Shown here: positions 51,948-61,671 of the stretch, in pieces
Numbering within the stretch: position 1 is the first letter of the stretch
Layout: each line of letters opens with the position of its first letter
DNA from: UBA6163 sp041753075
Lineage (GTDB): Bacteria; Planctomycetota; Planctomycetia; Pirellulales; Pirellulaceae
DNA length: 64,000 bases
Direction: 5' to 3'
Assembly (NCBI GenBank): GCA_041753075.1
Contig: JBGSVE010000011.1
Span: 1-64,000, forward strand
Translations under genes and position numbers: made by a program
Notes under the pieces: model-generated
Databases searched by the model: none
What the model saw: only the letters and a program-made list of their open reading frames with translations
What the model was told of the DNA's origin: nothing

Positions 51948-54947
51948 CTATGGTAACCCGAACTCCGGGTCGGGTGTATCACGATTGCGGCCGCGATTGT
52001 CCGCTGCGTCACGCGGTGGTTTGGCGTTACCAGCACCAAACGCCTTCAGTGCCGCTTCCAAAGCATCCGGACTGACCCCGCCGGACAACTGCACCACCTG
52101 CACATCACCGCTGGGTCGCGATGCTTGATCGAGTTGATCGATCATATCGCAAACCAATTCCAACAACGGCTCACCTTCGGCGCTAATTAATAGCGTGTTG
52201 CCAATCGTATCAACACCAACTGACAATTTGCCTTTGAAGGTGACGTCCGAACCGCCGCTTTCTTGATTGCCCGCCGTGTCCTGCAACGCACTGCCGCCAC
52301 TATCGCGGCTGCGCGGCGTCTTTGACTTGACGCTATTACCGCCCTGCTGCGCCGCGCGCTCTTCCTGGAACGCCTTGTCATTGCTGCTCAACAAATCGCG
52401 ATAGGCATCCTTGACCGTGTTGGCGACGCTCTCGGCCTTCCCAAACTCAACGCGGACCAAGCGAGTAAACCGTGTCTTGCGTTTGTTGACCGGTTCGGGA
52501 ACATCCCACAACTCGATCAGCTCGCCGATGGTTTGCAACTGTTCCGCATCCGCACCGCTAACCACGATCGTGTTGGTATCAATGTCTGAAACGAAACGAA
52601 GCTTGACACCTTTACCCAAGCCGGTCGGTTCTTTCTTCTTGTCATCATCTCCGCCACCCCAATAATAACGAAAAAATGAATCGGCATCGGACTCCTTCTT
52701 TTCGTCGTTGTCTTTGAAATAGTCCTCCAGGTTCAACGACATCCAAGTCGCTGAGGCATGTCGCACCTTGAACACGCGGTACGGACGCTTGGGAGGCGTG
52801 AACTGCAACATCAAACTTTCCAATCGGTCCAGCGCCTCGGTGTCACTACTGCTGAGCATCAAGTTGCCGGCGCGATCCATCTCGATGCGGATCGGGGCGG
52901 CGCTGCGAGGCTTTTTTGTCGATGGTTCTGGCTTGGGCGGAGGATTGAACGCACGATCGAATTGTTCTGCGGATTCGATCATCGGAAACTTGTCGCTGGG
53001 CAATTCTTCGGCTGGCAATTCCTCAAGTGGCAATGCGTGGGCCTCGGCTGGCATCTGCATCATTGCCAAATAGACGGCGTCAATCGCGACGTCGTCATTG
53101 GCGACCGTATCCAATTCTTCGGCTGCTCGCTTGGGATCACTCGGGACCTCCTTCGTATCGCCCTCCGGTGCAGCCTCTTGATCCTCGGACTCGATATCGT
53201 CATGCGGATCGACAAATTCGTCTTCAGCCGGTAATTCAATCGCATTGGGACCGATGCGACCCCATTGCTGTTGCAATTGCCGCAGATACTCGAGCGTTTC
53301 GCGCGTCGGCGAGGCATCGATCATGCGAATCGTCCGCGAATCGCCGCCGGGCGGTGGCAATTCGCCGAGCTTGACCAACAGGTTGCGAACCTCGGCCATT
53401 TCCAATTCGTTCGCCCACAAGAGCACTTGGCGAAAACGGGTGTTCGCCGCGACACGAAACTTATCTTCTTTTTTCTTTTCCTTGTCGTCACCACCGAAGC
53501 CATAAAAGTATGAAGAGTAGCGGTTGCGGCTGCTGTCTTCCTTTTCTTTCTCTTGGCCCATCAAAAATCCAATCGATTCGGCGACCTCACCGGCTTCGAG
53601 TCGCCTCAATTGCAAGACCTCAAATTTTCGTCCGCTGCCATCAAGCCGCTTGATCAATTGGTCAATGATGTAACGATCCGCTGCGGAACCGGAAACAATG
53701 ACGGCGCGGTTTTCGTTATCGACTCGCGTACGAGTCGTCGGTTCGAGGATATTCATCTCTTGGATGATCTCGATCAACTTTTCTGGATCAAGCGAAGCCA
53801 AGCGGAACACCTGAACGCGATTTTGGATGTCGGCCAATGATTGAATCGTTGCGCTGGGTACATCAACACGCTTGAGAAACTCGGTCGCGATCGCAATTCG
53901 ATCCGCCGGTGCCATGATGATGATCGAATTCTGGCGGTTGTTAGCGACGACGGAGATATCGGGTTTCTTTGGCGGCGGTGCAGGTTGCTCACCGCCATTG
54001 TTGCGCATCTGCTGCTGCATCATCTGTATTTGTTGCGGCGTCATCGGAGCTTCCTTCTGCTTCTCAATGCCCAAAAACTGTTCTAGCATCTTCTTGGCTT
54101 CTTCGGCCGGCAGGTGACGCAGTTTGAACTCGGGCGCGAGTGCTTCGCGACTGGCGGCGCTGCGTTCTTGGGCAAGCAATTCGGCGACTTGACGCAGCGT
54201 GATGGCCGAGTCCATTGCCTCGATGCGGTTGGTCGTCGTCAATGCCGTCAACGTGCCGTTGCGGCTGATCATCGGTTTCAACTCGGTTGCCAATTTCTCG
54301 GCCGACAACCAGCCCACATCCAACGAGACTCGGGCAAACATGTGCGGTGGCAAATTTGTCAAACCATCCTCCTCGAATCGCGGCACCAGCGACGGGTTGA
54401 TCGCGTCGCATTTGACGATTGTCAATCCACCGTCAAGCTTGAGAATCGTATATCCGCGTCCGAGCAAATGGCGATTGAGCAAGTCGCTCACCTCCGCCAC
54501 CGTGTAGCGACCTGGCGTGGTGACGTTGACGCGGTCGCCGGGCAACTCTTGCCAATCGATCGGCTCAGCCGACAAGTCCGATAGCCACTGGACCAGCTCA
54601 GGCCAAGTCTGATTGCGAAACTCGAATGACACCTTGCCATCTTCGCCGAGCACTGCCTTGCGAAGTTCGTCGGCGTTGGCCGGAACCTTTTCCAGCTCGT
54701 CGCGACGAATCACTTTAGGCGGTGCGTCCGCTTTCTCATCGGCCTTGGCGTCGCCTTCAGGCTTCTTTTCGCCTTCGGCCGGTGCCTCGCCAGGCTTGCC
54801 CTTGCCGGGCGGTCTGGACGGCGGAGCCCCGACCACGATCGGCTTGCCATCGGGCCCCATCACTACCGGTTGACCGGAAAATGGATCTTGAGCAACCACG
54901 ACCAGCGTCGGCCAAATGCAGAGCAGTAGAAACACGTATCGCAACAT
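51948..54947 (-). CDS. Secretin N-domain repeat protein, no pore domain
   Basis: A 999-residue exported protein. The signal is LRYVFLLLCIWPTLVVVA. The body holds several modules of the NolW/secretin N-type, seen as repeats of short VF-x-L and NTI-V type strands: VQVFRLASLDPEKLIEIIQE and AVIVSGSAADRYIIDQLI in the middle, and RVFKVRHASATWMSLNLEDYF later. Charged, low-complexity linkers divide them. A secretin pore domain, with its conserved C-terminal beta-barrel region, does not appear. ATG 54947 is chosen (upstream starts precede the signal). It lies between a kinase and an MMPL gene, all on the minus strand. Confidence 0.8.
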   Translation of the reverse strand: MLRYVFLLLCIWPTLVVVAQDPFSGQPVVMGPDGKPIVVGAPPSRPPGKGKPGEAPAEGEKKPEGDAKADEKADAPPKVIRRDELEKVPANADELRKAVLGEDGKVSFEFRNQTWPELVQWLSDLSAEPIDWQELPGDRVNVTTPGRYTVAEVSDLLNRHLLGRGYTILKLDGGLTIVKCDAINPSLVPRFEEDGLTNLPPHMFARVSLDVGWLSAEKLATELKPMISRNGTLTALTTTNRIEAMDSAITLRQVAELLAQERSAASREALAPEFKLRHLPAEEAKKMLEQFLGIEKQKEAPMTPQQIQMMQQQMRNNGGEQPAPPPKKPDISVVANNRQNSIIIMAPADRIAIATEFLKRVDVPSATIQSLADIQNRVQVFRLASLDPEKLIEIIQEMNILEPTTRTRVDNENRAVIVSGSAADRYIIDQLIKRLDGSGRKFEVLQLRRLEAGEVAESIGFLMGQEKEKEDSSRNRYSSYFYGFGGDDKEKKKEDKFRVAANTRFRQVLLWANELEMAEVRNLLVKLGELPPPGGDSRTIRMIDASPTRETLEYLRQLQQQWGRIGPNAIELPAEDEFVDPHDDIESEDQEAAPEGDTKEVPSDPKRAAEELDTVANDDVAIDAVYLAMMQMPAEAHALPLEELPAEELPSDKFPMIESAEQFDRAFNPPPKPEPSTKKPRSAAPIRIEMDRAGNLMLSSSDTEALDRLESLMLQFTPPKRPYRVFKVRHASATWMSLNLEDYFKDNDEKKESDADSFFRYYWGGGDDDKKKEPTGLGKGVKLRFVSDIDTNTIVVSGADAEQLQTIGELIELWDVPEPVNKRKTRFTRLVRVEFGKAESVANTVKDAYRDLLSSNDKAFQEERAAQQGGNSVKSKTPRSRDSGGSALQDTAGNQESGGSDVTFKGKLSVGVDTIGNTLLISAEGEPLLELVCDMIDQLDQASRPSGDVQVVQLSGGVSPDALEAALKAFGAGNAKPPRDAADNRGRNRDTPDPEFGLP

Positions 54948-55038
54948 CGGTGCCTTTGCCAATGTGGAATGGGGCGCAATCCGGCCTACAGTATGCACGA
55001 TTGGAACGAAGCAGACAAACAATTCAGTGCCAATATCA

Positions 55039-56985
55039 TTAATCGACTGCGGAATTCACCAAAATCATGCGGGCCGCATCGACAACCGGCTTTGCCCAGG
55101 CTTCTTCGCCATGCAGCGCCACTATTCCGCTGCACATTTCGCGAAGTGCGACCCGGTCGAGCGATTCTTTACCCCAAGCCAATCGCTGCAATAACTCGGC
55201 TGCGCGCGGGTCCGGCGGGTTCGTTTTGATTTCCGCCAACTTGTCAATTTCTTTCCGCACGGCCACGGACAGTTCCGCGATTGAATGCGATTGTGGCGGC
55301 GGACTATCACCTGAGACCGGCGGATCATAAACGCTCAACCATTGCCGCAGCCTGCTCTGCGCCGATACCGGGTTGCGCCGGATATCTCGCATCGCCGCCA
55401 AGAACGCTTGTTCGGCGGGGGCCAAGAAATCGTCGCCGCCTTCGCGCGACGACACCATCTGCAGACGACGAACGATTCGCGATGCGTCTCGTTGATCGAG
55501 GAACGGTTCAAGTTCGGCGTAGCGAGCGTCTTCGGGATACAGCCTCCGAAACTGGTCCATTTGGATTCGCAATATGGCCGCGTCTTCGTTATCGCGCGTT
55601 TGGATCATGGCCTGGTAAAGCGAATCGGCCGATGGTCGTTGCATCGACCAGATAAAAACGCCGACCGCGCCAAGTAGCAGCGCGATCATTGCCGCAATCG
55701 ACAACACATTGAATAGCGAATTGGGTGATTCGGATTGCTGTTGTGATTCCCAGAATCCGCGTCTTCGTTCGGCGTCGTCGATGGTGCTAAATCGAGTTTC
55801 ATCGGAGGTGACCAAATGCGATTGATCTGCGTCCGTCAAGCTTGTGGAAACGTTTGCGTCGATTGACGACGCTTTGGACAGCAGCTTGGCCGGCGAAGCG
55901 AATACAAAGTCATCATCGCGTTTGGTGTTGACGGCTTTTGCGGTCTTGGGGGTTGGCGTCTCCGGAACCGTGCGATCGAGTCTGGTTGCTGGTGACTTCT
56001 TGGCAATTTCGTCGTCCGCAGGAATCGTTGGCGATTCCGCTGAAGTGGGTTGGTCAGTCTTGATCGATGTATCCGACTTGGCGCGTACTGCCGTTCCGGG
56101 ATTGGTTAATTTATCCTCCGGTGCATCGTCTGGCAATTGCTTGACGGTTGCTGCTTGGCGATTAAGTCCCGCTCGGATCGCCATCATGCGGTTCATCACG
56201 GCAAGTGCCGTCGGTGGGCGATTTTCGGGATCTTTTTCCAGTAGATCATGGACCAAGCGGACAATTTCGATGGGCAGGTCGGGAACGACAATATCAAGCG
56301 GTGCGGGGGCTTCGCGATGCAGCGCCTCAATCACTCGGGTCATGCTGCGTCCGGCGAACGGCGAGCGACCGGCGAAGCAGGCGTACAGCACATTGCCCAA
56401 CGCGTACAAGTCGGTTCGCGGCGAAATGACGCCGCCATCGCCGGCTTGTTCCGGAGCCATGTAATCGGCCGTGCCAAGCACCGAACCAGCAACGGTTTGT
56501 TCCGCGTTGCCGAACAGTTTTGCGATCCCAAAGTCAACAATCTTGGGGCTGCCATCCTCAGCGAACATCAGGTTTGCCGGCTTCAGGTCGCGATGAATAA
56601 CGCCAAAATTGTGGGCATATCGCAGCGCGCTGCAAACATCGATTCCGAGGTTCAACGATTCCGGCCAAGCTAATCGTTTCTCGCGTTTGAGCCGTTGTTG
56701 CAACGTCTCGCCGCGAACCCATTCCATTGAGTAAAAAAGTTGGCCCTGTTCTTCGCCATAGCCGATCAGGGTGACGATATTGGGATGCTTGAGTCGTTTG
56801 AGTGTGTCGATTTCGACTTGAAATCGCCGCCGGAATCGGATGTCATCGGCAACCGATGCGGCGATCAACTTGACCGCCACTTGCTCACCCGTTTTTTCGT
56901 GAACCGCCTGGTAGACGGAGCCCATGCCGCCGCGACCAATCGTCTCGCCGACGCGATAGGGACCAAGGTGTTCAAACGGTATCAT
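55039..56985 (-). CDS. Ser/Thr protein kinase, single-pass membrane type
   Basis: A 648-residue Hanks-type kinase. Glycine loop IGRGGMGSVY (16-25), ATP lysine AVKLI (near 39), HRDLKPAN (131-138), DFG (151-153) and the APE region (ADYMAPEQAG) are all intact, so it should be active. A charged linker runs from about residue 275 to 420. A membrane helix (VLSIAAMIALLLGAVGVFIW, about 424-446) leads to an extracytoplasmic domain of 200 residues. This is the common planctomycete PknB-like plan. ATG 56985 is chosen over an in-frame TTG at 56994. It is upstream of the secretin-like gene by 91 bases. Confidence 0.94.
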   Translation of the reverse strand: MIPFEHLGPYRVGETIGRGGMGSVYQAVHEKTGEQVAVKLIAASVADDIRFRRRFQVEIDTLKRLKHPNIVTLIGYGEEQGQLFYSMEWVRGETLQQRLKREKRLAWPESLNLGIDVCSALRYAHNFGVIHRDLKPANLMFAEDGSPKIVDFGIAKLFGNAEQTVAGSVLGTADYMAPEQAGDGGVISPRTDLYALGNVLYACFAGRSPFAGRSMTRVIEALHREAPAPLDIVVPDLPIEIVRLVHDLLEKDPENRPPTALAVMNRMMAIRAGLNRQAATVKQLPDDAPEDKLTNPGTAVRAKSDTSIKTDQPTSAESPTIPADDEIAKKSPATRLDRTVPETPTPKTAKAVNTKRDDDFVFASPAKLLSKASSIDANVSTSLTDADQSHLVTSDETRFSTIDDAERRRGFWESQQQSESPNSLFNVLSIAAMIALLLGAVGVFIWSMQRPSADSLYQAMIQTRDNEDAAILRIQMDQFRRLYPEDARYAELEPFLDQRDASRIVRRLQMVSSREGGDDFLAPAEQAFLAAMRDIRRNPVSAQSRLRQWLSVYDPPVSGDSPPPQSHSIAELSVAVRKEIDKLAEIKTNPPDPRAAELLQRLAWGKESLDRVALREMCSGIVALHGEEAWAKPVVDAARMILVNSAVD

Positions 56986-57119
56986 TTCGGGCAACTCAAA
57001 CGGTTTTGACGAGACGAATTTGAGAGCGGCATGGCGCTAGCCGCCGATTTAATGTGCTAATACCGGCGGCAATCGCAGTGCCGCTCACTGAAACTGATTT
57101 TACACAGTACGGAGCCGCA

Positions 57120-58010
57120 ATGACGGACGTGAAGAACAAGATTGCATTCTTGACGATGGATAGTCTGACTGGGTTTGTCGTGTACGACGACTTGGCCAAA
57201 ACACCGCTGGCGGAACTTGGCTGGCAGGTCGTCGATGTGCCATGGAGAAGCGAAGTTGCTGATTGGGGCCAATTTGCCGCCGTCGTGATCCGTTCGCCAT
57301 GGGACTACCACCTGCATTGTGATGCGTTCCTGAACTTAATCAATGCAATCGAACACGAAAGACTTCGCACCGGAACACGTTTGCTCAATTCAGCTGCGGT
57401 CGTCCGCTGGAATATCGACAAGCGATACCTGCGCGATTTGGAATCGCGGGACGTGGCGATTGTGCCAACGCAGTGGGTCGAAGCCCCGACGCTTGATTCA
57501 TTGCGGGCAGCATTCGCAGCGTTCGCAGTCGATGAACTTGTCGTCAAGCCGATCGTTGGGGCCGGTTCGCGAGACACGTTTCGTGTACGTTCGGACAACT
57601 CCGGTGCAGAGTCGTGTTTGGGAAGTTTCGCCGCTTCAACGGCCATGATCCAGCCGTTTTTGACGAGCGTTGTCGAGCAAGGTGAATGGTCGTTGTTTTA
57701 TTTTGCGGACAAGTACAGCCATGCGGTTCTGAAGACTCCCAAAGCTGGCGACTTTCGCACGCAAGAGGAGTACGGCAGCCACTTGTCGGCAATCCAGCCG
57801 ACGAATGCGATTCGACAATTGGCTGACCGCGCGGTTGCCGCGATCATCGAACCAACGTTGTACGCGCGAGTCGATATTGTGCTGTTGGGCGATGGCTCAC
57901 CGGCGGTTATCGAGCTGGAATTGATCGAGCCATCGCTTTATTTCCCCTACGACAAAGAATCACCGTGGCGTTTCGCGCGAGCTGTTGACCAGCTTTTACG
58001 ATCGAATTAA
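57120..58010 (+). CDS. ATP-grasp domain protein
   Basis: A 296-residue protein of the ATP-grasp fold (RimK/glutathione synthetase-like). The ATP-binding region has VVKPIVGAGSRDTFRV near residues 155-170, and the metal-binding acidic segment is YARVDIVLLGDGSPAVIELE, then LIEPSLYFP. The N-terminus (KIAFLTMDSLTGFVVYDD) starts the pre-grasp domain. Such enzymes form amide or thioester bonds with ATP; the substrate here is unknown. ATG 57120 (MTDVKNK) is chosen over 57054. It is divergent from the kinase gene and converges with purD, 9 bases apart. Confidence 0.85.
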   Translation: MTDVKNKIAFLTMDSLTGFVVYDDLAKTPLAELGWQVVDVPWRSEVADWGQFAAVVIRSPWDYHLHCDAFLNLINAIEHERLRTGTRLLNSAAVVRWNIDKRYLRDLESRDVAIVPTQWVEAPTLDSLRAAFAAFAVDELVVKPIVGAGSRDTFRVRSDNSGAESCLGSFAASTAMIQPFLTSVVEQGEWSLFYFADKYSHAVLKTPKAGDFRTQEEYGSHLSAIQPTNAIRQLADRAVAAIIEPTLYARVDIVLLGDGSPAVIELELIEPSLYFPYDKESPWRFARAVDQLLRSN

Positions 58011-58019
58011 CACTCGCAA

Positions 58020-59318
58020 CTACGACACGCCGACGAGCGCTTTGTCGCTGATATCTTTGCGACACCAAGCACCGGGCCAGCGAATTTCTCTGACAGCTTG
58101 GTAAGCACGAAGTTTTGCGTTGCTAATGGTTGGTCCCATCGCAGTCACACCCAGCACTCGGCCTCCGTCGGTGACGACATTGCCGTCAAGCAGCTTCGTG
58201 CCGCCGTGAAATACTTTGACGCCCTCAACCTCGGCGGCTCGGTCTAGCCCCGTGATAATGCGTTCGGATTGATAGGGGCCCGGGTATCCGTCGCTGGCCA
58301 TGACGACACAAATGCTGGGCGAATCGCTCCACGTTGGCGCTTCGATGTCGCCCAATCGACCCAACGCCACGGCTTCCAAGATATCAACCAAGTCGGACTC
58401 CAATCGCATCAGTAGCGGTTGGCATTCGGGGTCGCCGAATCGCGTATTGAATTCCAACACCTTTGGACCGGCCGCCGTGATCATCAGCCCGGCATACAAG
58501 ACGCCGCGGAATGGTCGGCGAGCGCGTTTCATGGCGTGGACCACCGGCACCAAAATATCGGATTCGATTCGCGCCATCATCGCGTCATCGACCAGCGGCG
58601 TCGGACAGTAAGCGCCCATGCCGCCGGTGTTCGGGCCGCGGTCACCATCGAATGCGGGCTTGTGGTCTTGCGCGGCCGGCAACGTCAAGATCGTTGACCC
58701 ATCGGTAATTGCCAACACGCTTGCCTCTTGACCGAACAATCGCTCTTCGATGACAAGCTCATTGCCGGCATCGCCAAATTCGCGCCGTCCGGCAATGCGA
58801 TCGATCGCGTCCAGGGCGTCGCGTTGGGTATCGCAAACGATGACACCTTTTCCCGACGCCAGACCATCGGCTTTGACGACGACGGGCACCGAATCGTACG
58901 GTTCGGGATAGCGATCCTTTATATACCGGGCCGCATCATCGGCGCGGCGGAAGGTTTGGTAACTGGCCGTGGGCACGTCGGCGGTATGCAAAAGATTTTT
59001 ACAGAAGACTTTGCTGCCTTCGAGTTCAGCGGCTGCCTTGGATGGGCCAAACGCGCGAATTCCCGCTGCTTGCAAATCATCAACCAAACCGGCGACAAGC
59101 GGTGCCTCCGGGCCCACGACGACCAAATCAATTCCTTGTTCGCGCGAAAATTTGACCAGGCCAACGTTGTCGGTCGCGGCAATCGGGACGTTGGTCGCTT
59201 CCGTCGCCGTGCCCGCGTTTCCGGGTGCGACAAATACCTTGGTCACGCGTGGGCTTTGCAAAATTTTCCAGCACAACGCATGCTCGCGCCCCCCAGAACC
59301 AACGATTAGGATTTTCAT
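58020..59318 (-). CDS. purD: Phosphoribosylamine-glycine ligase
   Basis: A 432-residue ATP-grasp enzyme of purine synthesis, joining glycine to phosphoribosylamine. Intact family features are the N-terminal LIVGSGGREHALCWKI, the ATP loop VVVKADGLASGKGVIV, the PNTGGMGAYCP motif, and GVLYAGLMIT with FNTRFGDPECQ. Length matches the monofunctional bacterial form. ATG 59318 is clear. It is the only pur gene in the window. Confidence 0.97.
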   Translation of the reverse strand: MKILIVGSGGREHALCWKILQSPRVTKVFVAPGNAGTATEATNVPIAATDNVGLVKFSREQGIDLVVVGPEAPLVAGLVDDLQAAGIRAFGPSKAAAELEGSKVFCKNLLHTADVPTASYQTFRRADDAARYIKDRYPEPYDSVPVVVKADGLASGKGVIVCDTQRDALDAIDRIAGRREFGDAGNELVIEERLFGQEASVLAITDGSTILTLPAAQDHKPAFDGDRGPNTGGMGAYCPTPLVDDAMMARIESDILVPVVHAMKRARRPFRGVLYAGLMITAAGPKVLEFNTRFGDPECQPLLMRLESDLVDILEAVALGRLGDIEAPTWSDSPSICVVMASDGYPGPYQSERIITGLDRAAEVEGVKVFHGGTKLLDGNVVTDGGRVLGVTAMGPTISNAKLRAYQAVREIRWPGAWCRKDISDKALVGVS

Positions 59319-59410
59319 AGCAAGCAGCGGGGAAAAGGCCGATTGCGTTCAGCGGCCGGAGGGAGATTGATTAATCTATTATCGTAGGCGGACACTCCCA
59401 AAGCTCGTAG

Positions 59411-59420
59411 GGGGGCCCCC
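59411..59420. other. GGGGGCCCCC palindrome
   Basis: A perfect 10-bp palindrome lies in the 113-base gap between purD and the receiver gene, in a context of GTAGG...CTAC-like bases. It has no T-run and could be a weak terminator, a regulatory site or chance. I only record it. Confidence 0.25.
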
Positions 59421-59431
59421 ACGCGCGGGCG

Positions 59432-59893
59432 CTACAACGATACCCAGCCTGGGCGACCTGGTCGCGTGCCGCGGCGACGATGCGAAGCGGTCAGGTGCGG
59501 CACCGTCAACAATTGGTCAACAACGGCCAGCAACGACCCCGGGTCGATCGGCTTAAACAAGCAACGCGTTGAGGCCGCAAGCGTTTCCGTTTTTTTCTCC
59601 AACCCGGCCCACTTCGCATCAGCGATTAAGATCGCCGGTAAGTCGACGTAGTTGTCGCGTGATCGAAATCCGACCAACATTTCGAGCGCCGCCGGCGCGT
59701 CATCGCTGACGTCGCAAACGATCATGTCGATCAATCCCAACGACATTGCCGCCAGTGCGCTGTCGAGCGTCCGCGCACAGATGCACGCAAACGATTGCGA
59801 ATCCAACACGCCCGCCGTTGCGATCAACGACATCGGACTGGGGTCGACAACAAGAATCGTGGCACGCGGCTGGGAGGGTGTTTCGTCGTTCAT
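59432..59893 (-). CDS. Stand-alone receiver (response regulator) protein
   Basis: A 153-residue CheY-like protein with no output domain. The phospho-acceptor Asp lies in MIVCDVSDD, and the conserved Lys is in CLFKPIDP. The first acidic pocket, usually a DD pair, reads as VVDPSP, with one Asp only. That weakens but does not rule out metal binding. ATG 59893 (MNDETPS) is preferred over 59923. No histidine kinase is in the window; it may receive a signal from elsewhere. It follows the lactonase gene on the same strand by about 100 bases. Confidence 0.8.
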   Translation of the reverse strand: MNDETPSQPRATILVVDPSPMSLIATAGVLDSQSFACICARTLDSALAAMSLGLIDMIVCDVSDDAPAALEMLVGFRSRDNYVDLPAILIADAKWAGLEKKTETLAASTRCLFKPIDPGSLLAVVDQLLTVPHLTASHRRRGTRPGRPGWVSL

Positions 59894-59993
59894 GGAAGTG
59901 GTCTTTTGGGGGCAGGACAACAATCCAAATTACCTACCATTTTGCGGCTTTCCGCGGCAAGACCAGCTTTAAGTCGGCTCCGTGAGCGGCGTT

Positions 59994-61157
59994 CTACAAA
60001 GTTTCTACAAACTTGATACACATCGGTGTCGGCACGTTGATTGTGAAACGGGTGGATGACAAATCGCCCGTCTTCTCGTCGACGGCTAACACCGCCACGT
60101 TGTTGCTGCCTTGATTGGCGACGAGCAGAAATCGACCGTCGGGCGTCAAACGGAAATTGCGCGGGACTTGGCCGCCACAGGCAATCGCCGAGCGTCGCAC
60201 AAGCGTGCCGTCGGACGGATCGTAATCGAATACCGCGATCTCATGCGGACCGCGATTGCTGCAATAAACCACCGGCAACTTGGGGTGAAACAGAATCTCG
60301 GCACAGGCACGGACGACATCGTCGGCCGTGCCCTCGGCCATAGTGCTGGTACTCGCCAGCGGCGTCGAGTTCGGTGGTTCAAATGCGAACGTCGAAATGG
60401 TTCCCGAGATTTCACCGAGCCCCAACACAAAACGATTGTCCGGTGAAAAAACAAAATGTCGTGGCCCGCTTCCCGGTGGCATTCGCAAGCTCGGCGGGTT
60501 GGCGGCGACTAGGTTTCCGGTGCCCGTGATGTCATAGATAAAGATGTCATCGGTGCCGAGGTCGGCGGCGAGCAGCCGGTTGCCGCTGGGATCGAATCGG
60601 GCGCTGTGGGCGTGTGGTCCGGCTTGACGATTTTCAACCGGCCCCGAACCAACATGCTGGACGTTTGCTGTCGCCAGTCCGATTTGGCCATCTTCGCCGA
60701 GGGGATAAAGCGAGATGCTACCGCTGCCGTAGTTGGCTATCGCGGCGTACTTGGCATCAGGCCTGGCGATCACGAAACAGGCACCTTGGCCGCCCGCGGG
60801 TTGGCGGCTCAATTCGGTCAACATGCCCGACTCCGGCTCGATTTTCCACGCAACTATTCCCGCACCGCCCTTGCCATCGCCTTCGCTCAACTCCGCGACG
60901 CTGTACAACACCGGCAGCGTCGGGTGGAGCCAAATGAACGTCGCGCGATCCGTGGCAGCAACCAATTTCGGTGACGCCAGTTCGCCCGTTTCCAAATTGA
61001 TCGCACTCTCGAATATGCCACCACGATCGGCATTCGCGGCGGTCCCGATGTAGAAGCGCAGCATCTCGGGCTCCTGGGCAAGCAGCGATGACAATGAACT
61101 ACTGGCCGCGCAGCACAGCAAAACAAAAAGCGGATTCAATCGGCACATCCCAATCAC
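59994..61157 (-). CDS. Exported lactonase-like beta-propeller protein
   Basis: A 387-residue protein with a signal peptide (NPLFVLLCCAASSSLSSLLA) and a seven-bladed propeller of the 6-phosphogluconolactonase (YbhE/Pgl) type: RFYIGTAANADRGGIF, IANYGSGSISLYPL, AGPHAHSARFDPSG and VANQGSNNVAVLAVD are the repeat cores. The family hydrolyses lactones in the cytoplasm; this protein appears exported, so its substrate may differ. A GTG at 61157 overlaps the cyclophilin stop by 4 bases (GTGA); ATG 61148 is an alternative. Confidence 0.88.
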   Translation of the reverse strand: MIGMCRLNPLFVLLCCAASSSLSSLLAQEPEMLRFYIGTAANADRGGIFESAINLETGELASPKLVAATDRATFIWLHPTLPVLYSVAELSEGDGKGGAGIVAWKIEPESGMLTELSRQPAGGQGACFVIARPDAKYAAIANYGSGSISLYPLGEDGQIGLATANVQHVGSGPVENRQAGPHAHSARFDPSGNRLLAADLGTDDIFIYDITGTGNLVAANPPSLRMPPGSGPRHFVFSPDNRFVLGLGEISGTISTFAFEPPNSTPLASTSTMAEGTADDVVRACAEILFHPKLPVVYCSNRGPHEIAVFDYDPSDGTLVRRSAIACGGQVPRNFRLTPDGRFLLVANQGSNNVAVLAVDEKTGDLSSTRFTINVPTPMCIKFVETL

Positions 61158-61585
61158 TCCTTGGAAATGGTAACGCTGGTGATCTTGTCGCCCTTGGCAA
61201 TCGAGTCAACGATATCCTGGCCCTCGATCACTTTTCCGAACACACTGTGCTTGCCATCAAGCCAGGGCGTGGGCACGTGCGTGATAAAAAATTGGCTGCC
61301 GTTTGTATTGGGACCGGCGTTGGCCATCGACAGCACACCAGGGGCGTCGTGCTTCAGATCCTTGTGAAATTCATCGGCGAATTTGTAACCTGGACCGCCG
61401 GTTCCGGTGCCGCTGGGGCAACCGCCCTGGACCATGAAGTCGGGAATCACCCGGTGGAAGACCAGCCCGTTGTAGAACGATTCGCCGACAAGTTTCTCAA
61501 AATTGGCAACGGTTTTCGGCGTCTTTTCATCAAACAACTCGATGCGGATGATGCCCTTGCTGGTGTCAAATGTAGCAACTTTCAT
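61154..61585 (-). CDS. Cyclophilin-type peptidyl-prolyl isomerase
   Basis: A 143-residue protein, all cyclophilin domain. The catalytic core is seen in FHRVIPDFMVQGG and in MANAGPNTNGSQFFITH, with WLDGKHSVFGKV closing the fold. It speeds cis-trans change at prolines and has no signal peptide, so it works in the cytoplasm. ATG 61585 is certain. It is translationally linked to the lactonase-like gene by a 4-base overlap, and likely starts the operon. Confidence 0.96.
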   Translation of the reverse strand: MKVATFDTSKGIIRIELFDEKTPKTVANFEKLVGESFYNGLVFHRVIPDFMVQGGCPSGTGTGGPGYKFADEFHKDLKHDAPGVLSMANAGPNTNGSQFFITHVPTPWLDGKHSVFGKVIEGQDIVDSIAKGDKITSVTISKE

Positions 61586-61671
61586 AACGGCTTAGCAATT
61601 CAATTCGAGGTATTGGAAGTGGTTTCGCGTGAACGAGTCGGCCCAGAGTTTAACCGATGCGGTGCGTACCG

